Origin: Adiantum capillus-veneris
Taxonomy: Eukaryota > Streptophyta > Polypodiopsida > Polypodiales > Pteridaceae
Reading direction: 5' to 3'
NCBI GenBank assembly: GCA_014529385.2
Contig: CM043952.1
Location: forward strand, 52,389,119 to 52,453,118
DNA length: 64,000 nt
Shown here piece by piece: positions 1 to 10,210 of this stretch (position 1 is its first letter; every line of letters starts with the position of its first letter). The notes beneath the pieces are model-generated. The model was not told the DNA's origin and ran no database searches. It saw nothing but the letters and a program-made list of their open reading frames with translations. A program made the position numbers and the translations under genes.

Positions 1-11
1 TTAAGAATGCT

Positions 12-398
12 TTGACTAATGCACCTATGTTACAATTACCTGATTTTGACCAACCATTCTTTCTGGTAGTCATTGATGCTAGTGGAAAAGGTATCCATGT
101 AGTTCTTATACAAGATAACCATCTACTTGTATTTCAAAGTCATAAATTTAAACCATCTAAATATAATTTTAGTACATATGACAAAGAGTTGATTGCTATA
201 GTGCATGCTCTAAAAATTTGGAAACACTATCTAATCGGTGTTGACTTAATCATTAAAACTGATCAGCAAAGTATGAATTACTTGTTATCTCAACCCCTAA
301 TAGACAATAGACATATTAAGTGGGTTTCTTTTATTCAAAGTTTTCAATCAAATATTCGTACCAATCTGGTAACAAAAATGTTGTGGCTGATGCTTTGA
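12..398 (+). pseudogene. Ty3/gypsy RNase H fragment
   Basis: This open stretch encodes the RNase H part of a gypsy-type polyprotein, which removes RNA from the RNA/DNA hybrid during reverse transcription. The pattern is typical: a VVIDASGKGIHVVLIQD start, then KFKPSKYNFSTYDKELIAIV, then HALKIWKHYLIG and IIKTDQQSMNYLLSQPL. The catalytic Asp of the first strand (DASG) and the Glu of YDKEL are kept. The frame fails near 398, where the expected VADALSR motif is read out of frame. The element entered the window already broken on its left, so its RT and 5' end cannot be judged. Same strand and order as the integrase and chromodomain scraps downstream, so one decayed element is likely. Confidence 0.8.
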
Positions 399-734
399 GT
401 TGAAGAACCACTCTTAATTACCTATCTGTTATTATGGGATCTTCTTTTGATAATATTCAAAAGATGATGATTTTAAAACCACTTGGTTTCATATGCTTGA
501 AAATTCAGTGAACACCTTTCTTGAATACACTATACAAGGAAATTTCTTTTACTTCAAATAGAAACTGTGTGCCACAAACCACTTTGAGTTTTGCTCATTG
601 AACAGTTACATAAACCACTTTATGTTGGACATAGAAATTTTGATGCTACTTTTTAGAATTTATGTCATGATTTTATTGGCATGCTATGAGAAGTGATGTT
701 AAATAATATGTTTCATCATGTTTAATTTTCCAAA
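399..734 (+). other. Degraded linker between RNase H and integrase
   Basis: No usable frame. By position this should hold the integrase zinc-binding (H2C2) domain, and a faint VGHRNFDATF-like reading is present near 635, but the pattern is too decayed to call. Confidence 0.3.
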
Positions 735-1350
735 AGGTTAAAGCAACAATAGGTAACAAACTAGGTCTGTTACACTCTCTTTCTATTCCTAAAAGACCTT
801 GGGAACACATTTCTATGGATTTTGGTATTGATTTCCAATTCACTGTTCTCAGAAACATGACATGATTTGGACTGTTAATGATCATTTTTCTAAGCAAGCA
901 TATTTCATTACATGCAATAAAACTCTCACTGCACATCAAATTGCACTTCTCTTTTTAAACCTTGGTAGTGCTTTTTGGACTACAATTTTTGAAAATCTTG
1001 GCACTACACTTGATTTCACTTGTACATTCCATCTTGAAATCAATGGTCAAACAAAAGTCACTAATCACAATTTATTGATCTATTAAAATCTTATGTATCT
1101 TATGAACCCAAGAAATGGGATGATTACCTGTATATTTTTTAGTTTTCTTATAACAACACCACACACTCTACTACATGTAAGTCTCCATTTGAGATTGTGT
1201 ATGGTCATTCTCTTCCTACTCCTGCTTCAAGAGTTTCTAACCTTGTGCCTATTGCTGATACTTCACTGCAAATTTTCTTAAAATTTATGAAACTGTATAC
1301 TCTAATTTTGAGCTTTGACAATAATTTTACAATAAGCACATGAATTTAAA
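735..1350 (+). pseudogene. Ty3/gypsy integrase fragment
   Basis: Frame-shifted integrase core of the same gypsy remnant. One frame reads SIPKRPWEHISMDFGIDFQ (the first catalytic Asp region); the frame from 862 reads VNDHFSKQAYFI, then a degraded FWTTIFENLGTTLDFT and FHLEINGQTKVTN, which matches the usual SAFHPQTDGQTERVN. Around 1170-1260 another frame gives KSPFEIVYGHSLPTP, the stretch after the core. At least three frame changes and several stops make it non-functional. Integrase would join element DNA to the chromosome; this copy cannot. Confidence 0.72.
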
Positions 1351-1479
1351 TAAGGAGATTATGCTATGCTTGAATTGAAAATAGAATAATTAAAAGTGTT
1401 AATACAAATATTTTTTTCAAACTTGCTTCTCGCTTTTATGGTCCATTCAAAATTTATGTTGTGATCTGATGTCTAATTT

Positions 1480-1788
1480 TGCTTAAAATTACCTTCACAT
1501 CGACACATTCACAATGCATTTCACATTATTTTATTACAACCCTTTCGAGGACCCCTACCTACACATCATATATATGAGAAACCACCCACATTTGTAGATC
1601 AAGAAGAGAAACTCATCCCTTACCAAATAGTTGATCATGAAACCACCATTACAAGCACTGGCATGGTTTGTAATTGTTATCTTTTGACTTTTAAAGGCCA
1701 CCTTAGAGAAGATGCTAAGTGGATGCCTGAAAATGTTTTTCAGAACTTCCCAAATCTTCTTCACACATTTCATCACTTACAATTGATT
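1480..1788 (+). pseudogene. Chromodomain end of gypsy remnant
   Basis: The + strand reads HIHNAFHI near 1505, then EKLIPYQIVDHETTI, CYLLTFKGHLREDAKWMPE and FPNLLHTFHHL. This is the chromodomain that ends plant chromovirus polyproteins and can guide integration to marked chromatin. The conserved aromatic and the acidic-Ala-x-Trp turn (EDAKW) are visible. It lies where expected after integrase and ends just before the CACTA terminus at 1796, so that element may sit in or beside the gypsy 3' untranslated region. Confidence 0.65.
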
Positions 1789-1795
1789 TGATTCT

Positions 1796-1945
1796 CACTA
1801 CAACAAAAATAGGTGCCTTCGACGCAGATTTCGACGCGAGCCGTCGAAATCTTCGTCCCTATGGTATCGTCAAAATATGCATCCATATCTACGTCAAAAG
1901 GTACCTACTTTCGACACTTATATCAACGCGTATTTCGACGACCAT
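1796..1945. repeat. CACTA family A terminus and subterminal repeats
   Basis: CACTACAACAAAAATAGG at 1796-1813 is followed by at least four TTCGACG or CGTCGAA units in both orientations. In characterised En/Spm elements such subterminal motifs bind the TNPA protein; that role here is inferred from position. Confidence 0.6.
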
Positions 1946-1946
1946 A

Positions 1947-3211
1947 TCAGGAAAAAAAATCTTGGACAGAGGACGGAGCCTGGCGTGTGCTGCCCAGTGA
2001 AAAGATGGACACAGCCATAGCGAGACTGCCTGTCCTCTGCCCAAGAAAGCGAGCAGCACCAAAATCAACCGTGCTCCCGCATAAATTTCGGCAGAGTTCC
2101 CTTTGTTTTAACATAAACTTTAGAAAAAAAAGTGATTTTGGTCCTAACAGTTGATCGTCACGGGTGAATGCTGTCTTGAGACATCGCATGCATCTTGTTG
2201 GCATCCTGAACTCTGAAATCACCCTTTTGACTTGTCGTTCCTCGCTTTTTAGAAATACCCATGGTGCTCTTGGAAGCTTTGTTTGGCCCGTTGCATTGGT
2301 GAAAGGCCACAACTTTGGCATCTTTCCAACTGACTGCAAATCATCTCGTGAAGCCCGATTGTCTTTGATTCCAATGATTGTCTTCCAGAGGAGCTCTTTC
2401 ACATTCTTGAATATATGCATTGGATCCAGCAAATGGTTAATTACTAGATCACCCTAGTACGGCAACATATGGAGAATGGACAAACGTTTCATTCTTGGAA
2501 CAGGTTGCCCCTCATGTTTCTTCCATCGACGACGCCACTCTTGTACATGCATAGGACGACAATCGACGCGACCAAGCTGACCTTCGTGCAAGTGATGGCC
2601 ATTTGGAAGATAACGATGGTGGCCTTGATAAATTGTGTTTCGAAGCGAGGCACAATAGCACACATCCAAAGACGGCCCGCAAATTGGACATGCATTGTAT
2701 CCCGAAGTTGTAAGCCCTGCATATATTAAAGCATGATTCAGTACTACACAAAGTGCTTGCGAATAGCAAGAATTTTGTAAATCATCCACCATTACCACAC
2801 GCTTCACCGTATCCTCGCCAATCATGCATAGTTTACATAAGAAGTCCATGGATCCTTGCATGCTGTTGTCCTGCTACTTCAACCGCATATGCTATGTTGA
2901 TCCCATGCCATAACTCCTCGAGCTCATCAACTAGTGGTGCGAGATAAACATCCATGTTTTTTGCCTTGAACTTACCAAGCACAATCAATCCTAATATCAA
3001 ATGACCCTTCTTGATGGCAAGCCACGCGCGGCGGGAGGTTGTAATTGACAAGGCACATAGGCCAAGTGCTCCATGACAAGCTTCTCAAGCTAAATGGATT
3101 GGCTCCATTTATTGCCTTGCCCAAACGCAAATTGCATGGTTCAAAAATCTCTAATGAGCAACTACAAAAAGCTCCTATCCTTGGAGGGAGGTATGTTACG
3201 AGACTGAGCAC
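1947..3211 (-). pseudogene. CACTA tnp2-type transposase remnant
   Basis: Broken reading frames on the minus strand spell, in order, LRLGKAINGANPFSLRS (3130-3090), AIKKGHLILGLIVLGKFK and MDVYLAPLVDELEELW (about 3010-2900), TTSGYNACPICGPSL (2700), MKRLSILHMLPY (2490), MLDPMHIFKNVKELLW (2432) and LPRAPWVFLKSEERQVK (about 2270). The same blocks occur in the better transposase at 16526-17905, which identifies the plant tnp2 family (Transposase_21). The blocks need several frame changes, partly explained by introns. Exons upstream of the ANPF block are missing. Not functional. Confidence 0.72.
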
Positions 3212-3215
3212 CCTC

Positions 3216-3479
3216 TTGTTATATGTGGTTAACTATAATTGGGATAGTTGGAGAGTAGTAATGGTGAATTACTATGCCATCTTTCTATTTTAACTAATGG
3301 TGAGTTGATGACTTGTAGATTGGAATTTTGGGAGTTGAGGAGAAGGCGTTGGCAAAATAAATCCCTTGACCATTTTTTATTTGCACAGTGTTTTAGATCT
3401 TTTATTAAGAAGCCACTATGGTTGCTTTGTAAAATAATAGTGATAACTCACCCTAAGAGGGTCATTCAATAAGTGATAT
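3216..3479. other. Junction between CACTA fragment and LINE
   Basis: AT-rich sequence with no recognisable coding pattern. It should contain the left end of the LINE insertion. I could not find a target duplication by eye. Confidence 0.3.
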
Positions 3480-5525
3480 GCTTCACTCATAACTAAAGTG
3501 GATTTTTGGAAATATCTGGTAATCTCTCCCCACTACATTGCCTACAATGCTATTACATTTTTGCACTAACTCCCCTGTAGTTCCTTCGAGATTGAGTTTG
3601 GCCCATCAAGGGGCGAGCAGCTTGTTGTGCACCTCGAGGACTTTCCATTGTCTACCTTGAGATAATAGCTTCACCATGTCAACCATTTCCTTATTCATAA
3701 TTTTCCATTCCTAGACTTGCTTATAACTAGTCGTAAGGAACTTGGCACATTGGGCCTTTGCATGGATAGTAGGGTTGATAATGTCTATCCCTCCTTGCTC
3801 CACCGATTTCATGAACGATTTACAATGGGCCCACTACCACAATATCATGTCTTTGGTGTTATTTTTCCATAAGAATATTTTTACAAGTTTGAAGAAATCC
3901 TTCCAATTTCACTTGTCTAGCTTAAGAAGTGGACTAGGGAAGGTTATGTAAGGTAGCATATATGAATTGATCACTTTCACCTGCTCAGAAAGGAAAACAA
4001 TACATACTCCCTTCTTCTCTTCCTGATCCTTATCCTATCCAAAACGCATTGGAATCTTTTCTTGTGTGTTACCTCCATCTCTAGCAAGGCACGCGGGTGC
4101 CTGAAAATCTTACCTTTTGTAACTATCTCTTTGGACCACATAGATGGATCAAAAGAGTTATTTTTAGATAAAGATATCAATCTTGGTTTTTCAATATTGC
4201 ATTTTGACCTAGAGGCTATGAAGAACATTTGCACAATCTCTATAGCCTTTCTAACTAACCGAGGCAAGCTTTGAGAAACATAAAAGAGTTATATGTAAAC
4301 AACTTAGCTAGTCATTGTTTGGAAAGGATAGTCCTTGGATCTCCCCTCTCGCAACACTATTGTCAAGCATTGTAGCTAGCAGATGGGAGCCAATGGCAAA
4401 TAACATAGGGGAAAGTGGGAAACCCTGTTTTATCAATATTTTAACTTTAAAACCACCCACAAATATTTCATTAAAAAAAAGCTTAAATTGACTCCCAGAA
4501 CTGAGGGCGAGAGCTAACCAACACATTTGTGTTCTAAAGCCCAAATCTTTCATGACATCCTTGATGAATGACTATGTGATTCTATCATAGGCTTTGTCTA
4601 GATGGAGCTGTAGTAAAATACACTCTTGCTTGGTGAATGAAGTGTATTCTATTCCGAACCTTCCAGGATGTTATCGTAAATTGACCTTCCTTTGATAAAT
4701 CCATGCTAGTGAAGAGTAGTCATTTCATCTAGAATGGGAAAGCCTAAGGACTACTGATTTGACTATAATTTTGTGCACCATTAACATCATGGTTATAGGC
4801 CACCAAAGTTTTAATTGAGAGCAGTAGATTTTCTTGGGCCCCTTTTAATGCATGAGTTGAGGTCTTCATTGAACAATACTTGGTTAGCCATTTGCATGTC
4901 GGGGACTTCAAATCCTCTCAAAATTCTATGAAGAAATTCGTGATTAGACCGCCTCATCTAGGGCATTTCTCTTTGCCTAAATCCTTCCACAAAAATAATC
5001 ATTCCTCCTTAGTAAAAGCCTTTTCTAGGAGGTTGGCATCTGACAACAATATTGTTTTCTTGACATTCCTCAAGAGGTTATCCTTTGCTCCATCCAATTC
5101 TAGAGAGCAAGCCTCAGGCTAGCCTTTGACCTGGCATAAGTGATCAAGCATCAATATTATCCATTTATTCTTGATTTTCCACCTCCTTTCCCTCCCCTTC
5201 TACTAGAAAATTAATTAGGTCTCAACCTCTCTTGACTTTCGAGGCCAAATTAAAAATGTGCTTGATTAGCTGTCTCAGGTTTTAGGTAGGTTTCCTTGCA
5301 TAACAATCTTACCTTTCTAACTTCTTCCAGATGTTCTTTGGCCAAGTCTGCTTTGGTTTCAACCCACCTTCTGTGATTTGCTTCAGAGACCTTTCCTTCA
5401 TGTTTTTTGATGGCTAATCATTCCACTTCTTTCACATTTTAACTTCCCAAACCCCATCTCCCCACATACCACTCCACTCCCTTTTCCTTTTGAGCCCCAA
5501 AGGGAGATTTCATGTTAAAAAAATA
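3480..5525 (-). pseudogene. L1-type LINE reverse transcriptase, inverted 5' part
   Basis: Minus-strand frames spell a non-LTR retrotransposon ORF2 from a charged pre-RT linker (VKEVEWLAIKKHEGKV, about 5420) through RT: HGFIKGRSIYDNIL (about 4715), LLQLHLDKAYDRI (about 4605), then MKDLGFRTQMCWL and IKQGFPLSPMLFAIGSHLL (4553-4400). SKCNIEKPRLISLSKNNSFD (about 4200) and a post-RT part, KIFLWKNN and HAKAQCAKFL (3870-3740), follow. The catalytic FADD box is not recognisable near 4300. Frame changes and stops are frequent. No endonuclease domain is convincing to the right of 5525. The strand is opposite to the LINE 3' part at 6240-7436. Confidence 0.75.
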
Positions 5526-5860
5526 ATCAAATGATTATAGTGGAAGAAGAAATCTCAACCATATCCCTAGATACCTCACCATTAATGGTGGGTAATGTAA
5601 CGAGTAGCACAAACGTGTGAGGATGGATCCACCAAACCAAAACATCTATACTCAAACACCAGGGTGGCTTTCCCATGCCCTTTGGTTTCATTACCAAAAT
5701 CAGCACATAGAAAAATTTTACATAGATGGTATGAATAGGAATGCCCTCTCTGTAGAAGATCGTCAAACAATGCAAGAACATAAGATTCTAGGAAATTACA
5801 ATAGGGTTAGATATTTTTCAAGCTACAGACTCATGTATTTGTTGAACCTGATATTACTTT
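5526..5860. other. Unassigned stretch at the LINE inversion junction
   Basis: Short overlapping ORFs occur on both strands (for example 84 codons on minus, 5527-5781), but none shows a known domain. Expected content is LINE sequence upstream of the RT linker. Confidence 0.25.
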
Positions 5861-6040
5861 AAAGGTCAATGATATCAAGATGAATGGTACTAAATACAAG
5901 GTACGTATCAAAGCAAGATACAAAACCCTTGTATAGAGTCACGAATCTAGTCAGTCTTGATCCTTCAAAGGTCAATGATATCGAGATGAATGGTACTAAA
6001 TACAAGAAATGTATTAAGATAGAATAAAAGTCCTTGTAGA
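5861..6040. repeat. 106-bp imperfect tandem duplication
   Basis: The string AAAGGTCAATGATATC starts at 5861 and again at 5967, each followed by (A/G)AGATGAATGGTACTAAA and then ACAAGR. The two copies differ at several positions further on, so the duplication is not very recent. Confidence 0.75.
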
Positions 6041-6239
6041 CATAAGGAGACAAGGAAAATACATGAGACATCTCATAACTTCCAAAGTTCTAGTGAGTGC
6101 CATGAATATAGAATTGCTTAATGAGTCAATAATGTCCCTAACGTCTACTATCAAAAATATTTCCCAAGAAAAAATAGATTGTTGATCATAAGTTTTTGTA
6201 CCTCTTTTCATGTACAAAAGTAACTAGAAAAATGGATGT

Positions 6240-7436
6240 CCTCTCATAAGGCATAAATGTGGCAACGTATTTGAGAGCATGTTCAAGAGGAAGGTTCATT
6301 CACAATAGACTTCTCCTCCATCCGGTGCAAGGTATCAATTAGGGGGTTTTACTTGGAAATTTATTGAAAAATGTTGTAAAACCGCTAATGTGCTCATGTG
6401 CAAGGAAGAGACCATGTACTAGAAGGGTATGACTAGACACTGCTCTCCTTGGGTCCCTATGTGGAAAACTTGGGCCTTAATAAAAGCATTAGATGAAATG
6501 CACAAGAATCTTAATAATAAGGGATTTGTCACCTTGGATTCTTTTTGGAACTATCAGAAAGGGGATTGGAAATCCTTGGAGCATCTTAAGCTATGTTGCA
6601 ATCTCTCACTCCAAGAGGAAATCCTCTCATCAGAAAACTACTTGAAAAATCTCACACCTAACCCTTCCTCCGTGCTCCACACCGCTAGATTGGAAAGCTT
6701 GAAAGTGGTATGGAGAAAGACTGTTTTTCTCACCCAAAACTAAATTAATCTATGAATATATTTTCTCTTCAGAGGCTTGGATCGAACACCTCAACAAGAT
6801 CTGGTATAAAAAGTGGGATGTAAGAAAATGGTCTCAAGTAGTTGGAAACATATGGAAAGCCAAATGCAAAGAGAGTCTAGACAAAGTCTTCCTTTGGAGG
6901 TTTTTTTTTGGATTTGTGCCAATCATAGATAAGGAAAAATCAAGAGGGCTAGCCGAAGGTTCTTGTGTCACATGCAAGCCCCCAAATGAAAACCTCATGT
7001 ACCTGTTCTGGGGATGTCCCAAAATTAGAAACTTCGTAGGCATTGTCTGCACGTGGGTCTTCACACATCTAGAAATTCCCTTCTTTACACACAACCTTAC
7101 TATGGGTTCTAGATCCATTGACGATGAGGATCTATTGACTAACATATGCATAGTAAGAGATACAGTATTGAGGGCAGTATGGTAGTCCAAAAATGCGTTA
7201 CTCTTTCAAAATAAATGTGAGCTCTTGACACAAATTCTATTCTGGAGACATGCTCATGGAGTCTCCCTTCTAGAAGGAATAAAAAGTGCAAGCTTAACAA
7301 GTAAGAGAAATTGTGTAGGTGTGTTTCCTGTGGTGTATTTTATATGGAGTTCCCTATGCAAAGGATATGGCACGGCTGTTTGTAACTTGTTGTGATTAAT
7401 GCAATTCAAACTCAACTAAGTACTGTGAAAAAAAAA
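6240..7436 (+). pseudogene. LINE ORF2 3' part with zf-RVT domain and A-tail
   Basis: The plus strand carries the C-terminal part of a LINE ORF2. A frame at 6429-6743 contains LDSFWNYQKGDWKSLEHL. From about 6790 another frame reads WYKKWDVRKWSQVVGNIW, then DKVFLWRFFFGFVPI and GSCVTCKPPNENLMYLFWGC. This is the zinc-binding RT-associated domain (zf-RVT); its usual His is Tyr here. Sequence goes on through a short 3' untranslated region to nine A residues at 7428-7436, the expected LINE tail. Together with the minus-strand RT part it could be one insertion. Confidence 0.75.
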
Positions 7437-7780
7437 GATGAAGCTACAAAGTATACCTATGTAGGTATCTTAGTGGTGGACTTGTAACCAAAACCAATTC
7501 CCAATGACCATTTGGTCAAATTAGACACTGAGAAACTATATTTTTGATGACTCCACCAATCACCACTATGATACAATAGGAGAGCACATGATCATATGCC
7601 CCTAACTTTTCACAAGCTACTATTCTTGGCAATATTCATCCAAATCCTAGTGAGACTCTATTCAAAAATTGAATAGCGTATTTACATAGTATGACAATCT
7701 CACTGCCATCAGATTTGTACTCAAAACTCATAGGAAAATAAGAATATCTTGTCTAAAAGTGGGTCAAGAATCTTTACAAT
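7437..7780. other. No gene seen
   Basis: AT-rich, with stops in all frames. It may belong to the gag-bearing element that becomes readable from about 7850. Confidence 0.25.
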
Positions 7781-7948
7781 GGGTTTGAAGATCATCATTA
7801 GCATGTATTATCCTACAAATAAGTCGTTTCAACCTTTAAAGAAATGATCACTAACTTCCATAAATAGTCCTAAGTATTTTGGATTGGGAAAGCACTTTCT
7901 TGGTTTCAACCTTTACATGTTACCAAGTTTAGAGACATTGACTGTCTA

Positions 7949-8012
7949 ATGAAGGAATTTGTTGAAGAATTCTTCAACAAATGAAGGAATTTGTTGAAGA
8001 GTTCTTCAAAAG
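7949..8012. repeat. 32-bp tandem duplication with an 18-bp palindrome
   Basis: ATGAAGGAATTTGTTGAAGA begins at 7949 and again at 7981. The first copy contains the perfect palindrome GTTGAAGAATTCTTCAAC at 7961-7978; the second carries one change (AGAGTTC). Confidence 0.85.
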
Positions 8013-8270
8013 AGACATAAAGCATAACATAATCTCCATGATTCATGACTTTAAGAAAAAACCAGAGCAACTCTTCTTGAGAGTGTCAACAAGACAATCT
8101 CCCACTTAAAAGACAATCCTATCAAGGGGAGGAATGCTCTTTTGTGGTGCAAGCATTAGGCAAGGAGAATCTCCCTAAGTGGGACAAATTGACTACTACT
8201 GAGTTTTTCAAAGAGTTCAAGGATAATCTTAAGTCACCAATCATGCGAATGGCTAACAAAGTCTTGGTCG

Positions 8271-8275
8271 ATGGA
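8271..8275. repeat. Target-site duplication, left (ATGGA)
   Basis: ATGGA just before the LTR, repeated at 13782-13786 just after the other LTR. Confidence 0.93.
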
Positions 8276-8286
8276 TGTTGAGATGT

Positions 8287-8317
<31 letters not shown>

Positions 8318-8430
8318 CGAGACAAGAGACACACCATATACGCTCCCAAAGACTGATTCATATTGAGGACAAGATACAAATTTATACGTGAGACCAAGTT
8401 GAGTAGAGTGAGCCATATATAGCTCCAGCA
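8276..8430 (-). repeat. copia-1 3' LTR
   Basis: A 155-bp LTR. It holds a (GA)n tract, which is longer than in the partner LTR, and in element direction a CTATATATGG box about 10 bases from its start. Outside the GA tract it differs from the 13639-13781 copy at about six positions, roughly 4 percent. Confidence 0.92.
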
Positions 8431-8440
8431 CCCCCACTCA
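8431..8440 (-). promoter_or_regulatory. Polypurine tract of copia-1
   Basis: Minus strand TGAGTGGGGG directly abuts the 3' LTR. This is where plus-strand DNA synthesis would start. The same tract abuts the copia-2 LTR at 62618-62627. Confidence 0.85.
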
Positions 8441-8677
8441 AACAAAGGTCTCTAGCTTTGGATGAAAAAACCCTTAAGGAGTTCAAGGGAAAAACCAAAC
8501 CCCTATACAATGTGAAAATATAAACCAACGATGATGATGTGAAAGTGAATTGTGCATCTATGTACAAATATTCAAGTGACTTAGAGATCACAATGTGCAA
8601 ATGTGGAGTGTGCATAATGCATGGTACCTAAAAGATTACAATGTCATATGTACAAAGCTATTACAATAGCAAAGAAG

Positions 8678-10210
8678 CTAATTTAGAAAGAGTGAGGTCG
8701 AAGCAACTCCAAGCTCCGAGCGCAAGAGGATGAAACATGACTCGTTGAGGCCTTTGGTCAAAATGTCTGCAATCATCTGGTCACTTGGACAGTGTTCAAC
8801 CATAATGGTTCCGTTGCGTACTTCATACCTGACATAATGATAATGGACAGCAATGTGCTTTGACTTATTATGTTGAACATAGTCTTTTGCAAGACTAATA
8901 GCACTTTGGTTGTCACACCGCAAGGGTGTGCTAGAAAGAGGAGAGTGACCAATATCAACCAGCATTTGTCGAATCCAAATCAACTCACGAGATGCAAGTG
9001 ATGCCGCAACATATTCTGACTCAGTCGTAGAAACTGCAACACAACGTTGTTTCTTGCTAGTCCAAGAAACAAGACAATCATTTATAAAGAAGAAATTTCC
9101 ACTAGCAGATCGCATAGATAAATGTGAGCTTGACCAGTGTGCATCTGTGTAACCCAAAAGAGAAAGAGATTGCATAGAATCCGATGTGAGTTGTCGTCGA
9201 TAGACTAAACCAAAATCTGTAGTGCCTTTCAAGTATTTCAACACACGCTTTGCAGCAAACCAATGCTTAAGAGAAGGACATGCAAGATGTTGTCCAAGAT
9301 AATTAGCAGCAAACAAAATATCAGGACGAGTGTTCATGCCAACAAACTGAAGACATCCAATCAAGTTAGCATAAGGTTCATTTGTGACAAGTTGACCGCC
9401 ATTGTCAGAAGTGTTCTTCGTAGAGCTCGCAAGACAAGGTGTGTTGGCTGAATGTGCAGATTCCATACCAAATTTTTGAATAGTATCTGCAATAAACTTT
9501 GACTGTCGAAGGAATAAGATACCTTTTGTACGGTTCCGTTGGATTTGAATTCCAAGACACGAGTGAATCTCTCCAAGATCCACCATATCAAATGCAGAAG
9601 ACAATAACTTTTTCACTTGCTGAAGAAATCCCAAATCATTGGAAACAAGGATGGTATCATCCACATAAAGAGCAAGAATCACAAAACTGCTACCTTGGCG
9701 TTTTATGTATAAGTTGGGGTCTGACGAGCAAGAGATGAATCCTTTAGAGGTGAGAAAAAGATCAAATTTTGTATACCAGGCTCGCGAAGCTTGTTTGAGA
9801 CCATATAGTGCCTTATGGAGTTGAGCAACAAGGTCTTCTTTACCTGGAATAACAAACCCTTCTGGTTGTTCCATATAAATTTCCTCTTCCAAGTCACCAT
9901 TAAGAAAAGCAGTTCGCACATCCATTTGATGAGCTTCTAAATCAAATTGAACAGCAAATGCCAATAAAACTCGAACACTTGTAATGCGAACAACTGGTGA
10001 AAAAGTCTCTTGATAATCAACACCAACTACTTGGGAGTAACCTTTTGCAACTAAACGCGCCTTGAACTTGTCAAAAGATCCATCTGCTTTTACTTTTATC
10101 TTATACACCCACTTACATTTAATAGTTGTACGACCAAGAGGTAATTCAGTTAGTATCCATGTACCTTTAGAGATAAGAGAATCGTACTCTGCTTCCATAG
10201 CCTCTTGCAT
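8678..10210 (-). CDS. copia-1 pol: reverse transcriptase and RNase H
   Basis: A 510-codon open frame. It starts in the RT domain (MQEAMEAEYDSLISKGTW, then KCKWVYKIKVKADGS and RLVAKGYSQ), has the FNPVV-type block as FSPVVRITSVR, the DVRTAFLNGDLEEEIYM block and the catalytic YVDD box (ALYVDDTILVSND, about residue 182). RNase H follows with LLGYTDAHW, SASGNFFF and VSTTESEYVAA and a C-terminal DILTKGL. Key catalytic residues are kept. It is shifted one frame from the upstream gag-integrase ORF, with which it overlaps by about 60 bases; the start Met is only the first in frame, so it probably belonged to one polyprotein. Confidence 0.93.
   Translation of the reverse strand: MQEAMEAEYDSLISKGTWILTELPLGRTTIKCKWVYKIKVKADGSFDKFKARLVAKGYSQVVGVDYQETFSPVVRITSVRVLLAFAVQFDLEAHQMDVRTAFLNGDLEEEIYMEQPEGFVIPGKEDLVAQLHKALYGLKQASRAWYTKFDLFLTSKGFISCSSDPNLYIKRQGSSFVILALYVDDTILVSNDLGFLQQVKKLLSSAFDMVDLGEIHSCLGIQIQRNRTKGILFLRQSKFIADTIQKFGMESAHSANTPCLASSTKNTSDNGGQLVTNEPYANLIGCLQFVGMNTRPDILFAANYLGQHLACPSLKHWFAAKRVLKYLKGTTDFGLVYRRQLTSDSMQSLSLLGYTDAHWSSSHLSMRSASGNFFFINDCLVSWTSKKQRCVAVSTTESEYVAASLASRELIWIRQMLVDIGHSPLSSTPLRCDNQSAISLAKDYVQHNKSKHIAVHYHYVRYEVRNGTIMVEHCPSDQMIADILTKGLNESCFILLRSELGVASTSLFLN

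Larger units (their letters stand above)
1796..3215 (-). mobile_element. CACTA element fragment, family A
   Basis: Starts with the terminus CACTACAACAAAAATAGG, followed by short subterminal repeats containing TTCGACG/CGTCGAA (about 1818-1945), the usual design of CACTA (En/Spm) ends. Transposase remains on the minus strand run from about 3210 down to 1950, so 1796 is the end downstream of the transposase. The other end is missing: similarity to tnp2 stops near 3211 and LINE sequence begins by about 3480. The subterminal motif differs from the GCGACG motif of the other CACTA copies here, so this is a separate family. Confidence 0.7.
7850..8275 (+). pseudogene. LTR-retrotransposon gag fragment, left half
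   Basis: Plus-strand frames read GKALSWFQPL, TKFRDIDCLMKEFVEEFFN (about 7890-7980) and, after a 32-bp duplication, IHDFKKKPEQ, then SHLKDN and FFKEFKDNLKSPIMRMANKV (about 8195-8265). The WF..L...KF..I..L...F...F pattern is that of retrotransposon gag capsids. The frame stays open up to the copia-1 insertion at 8276 and continues on its far side at 13787, which shows this gag was the target. The tandem duplication at 7949-8012 shifts the frame. Confidence 0.6.

Noticed and set aside
5527-5781. 84-codon minus ORF between the LINE halves
   Set aside because: No LINE ORF1 or endonuclease signature could be confirmed.
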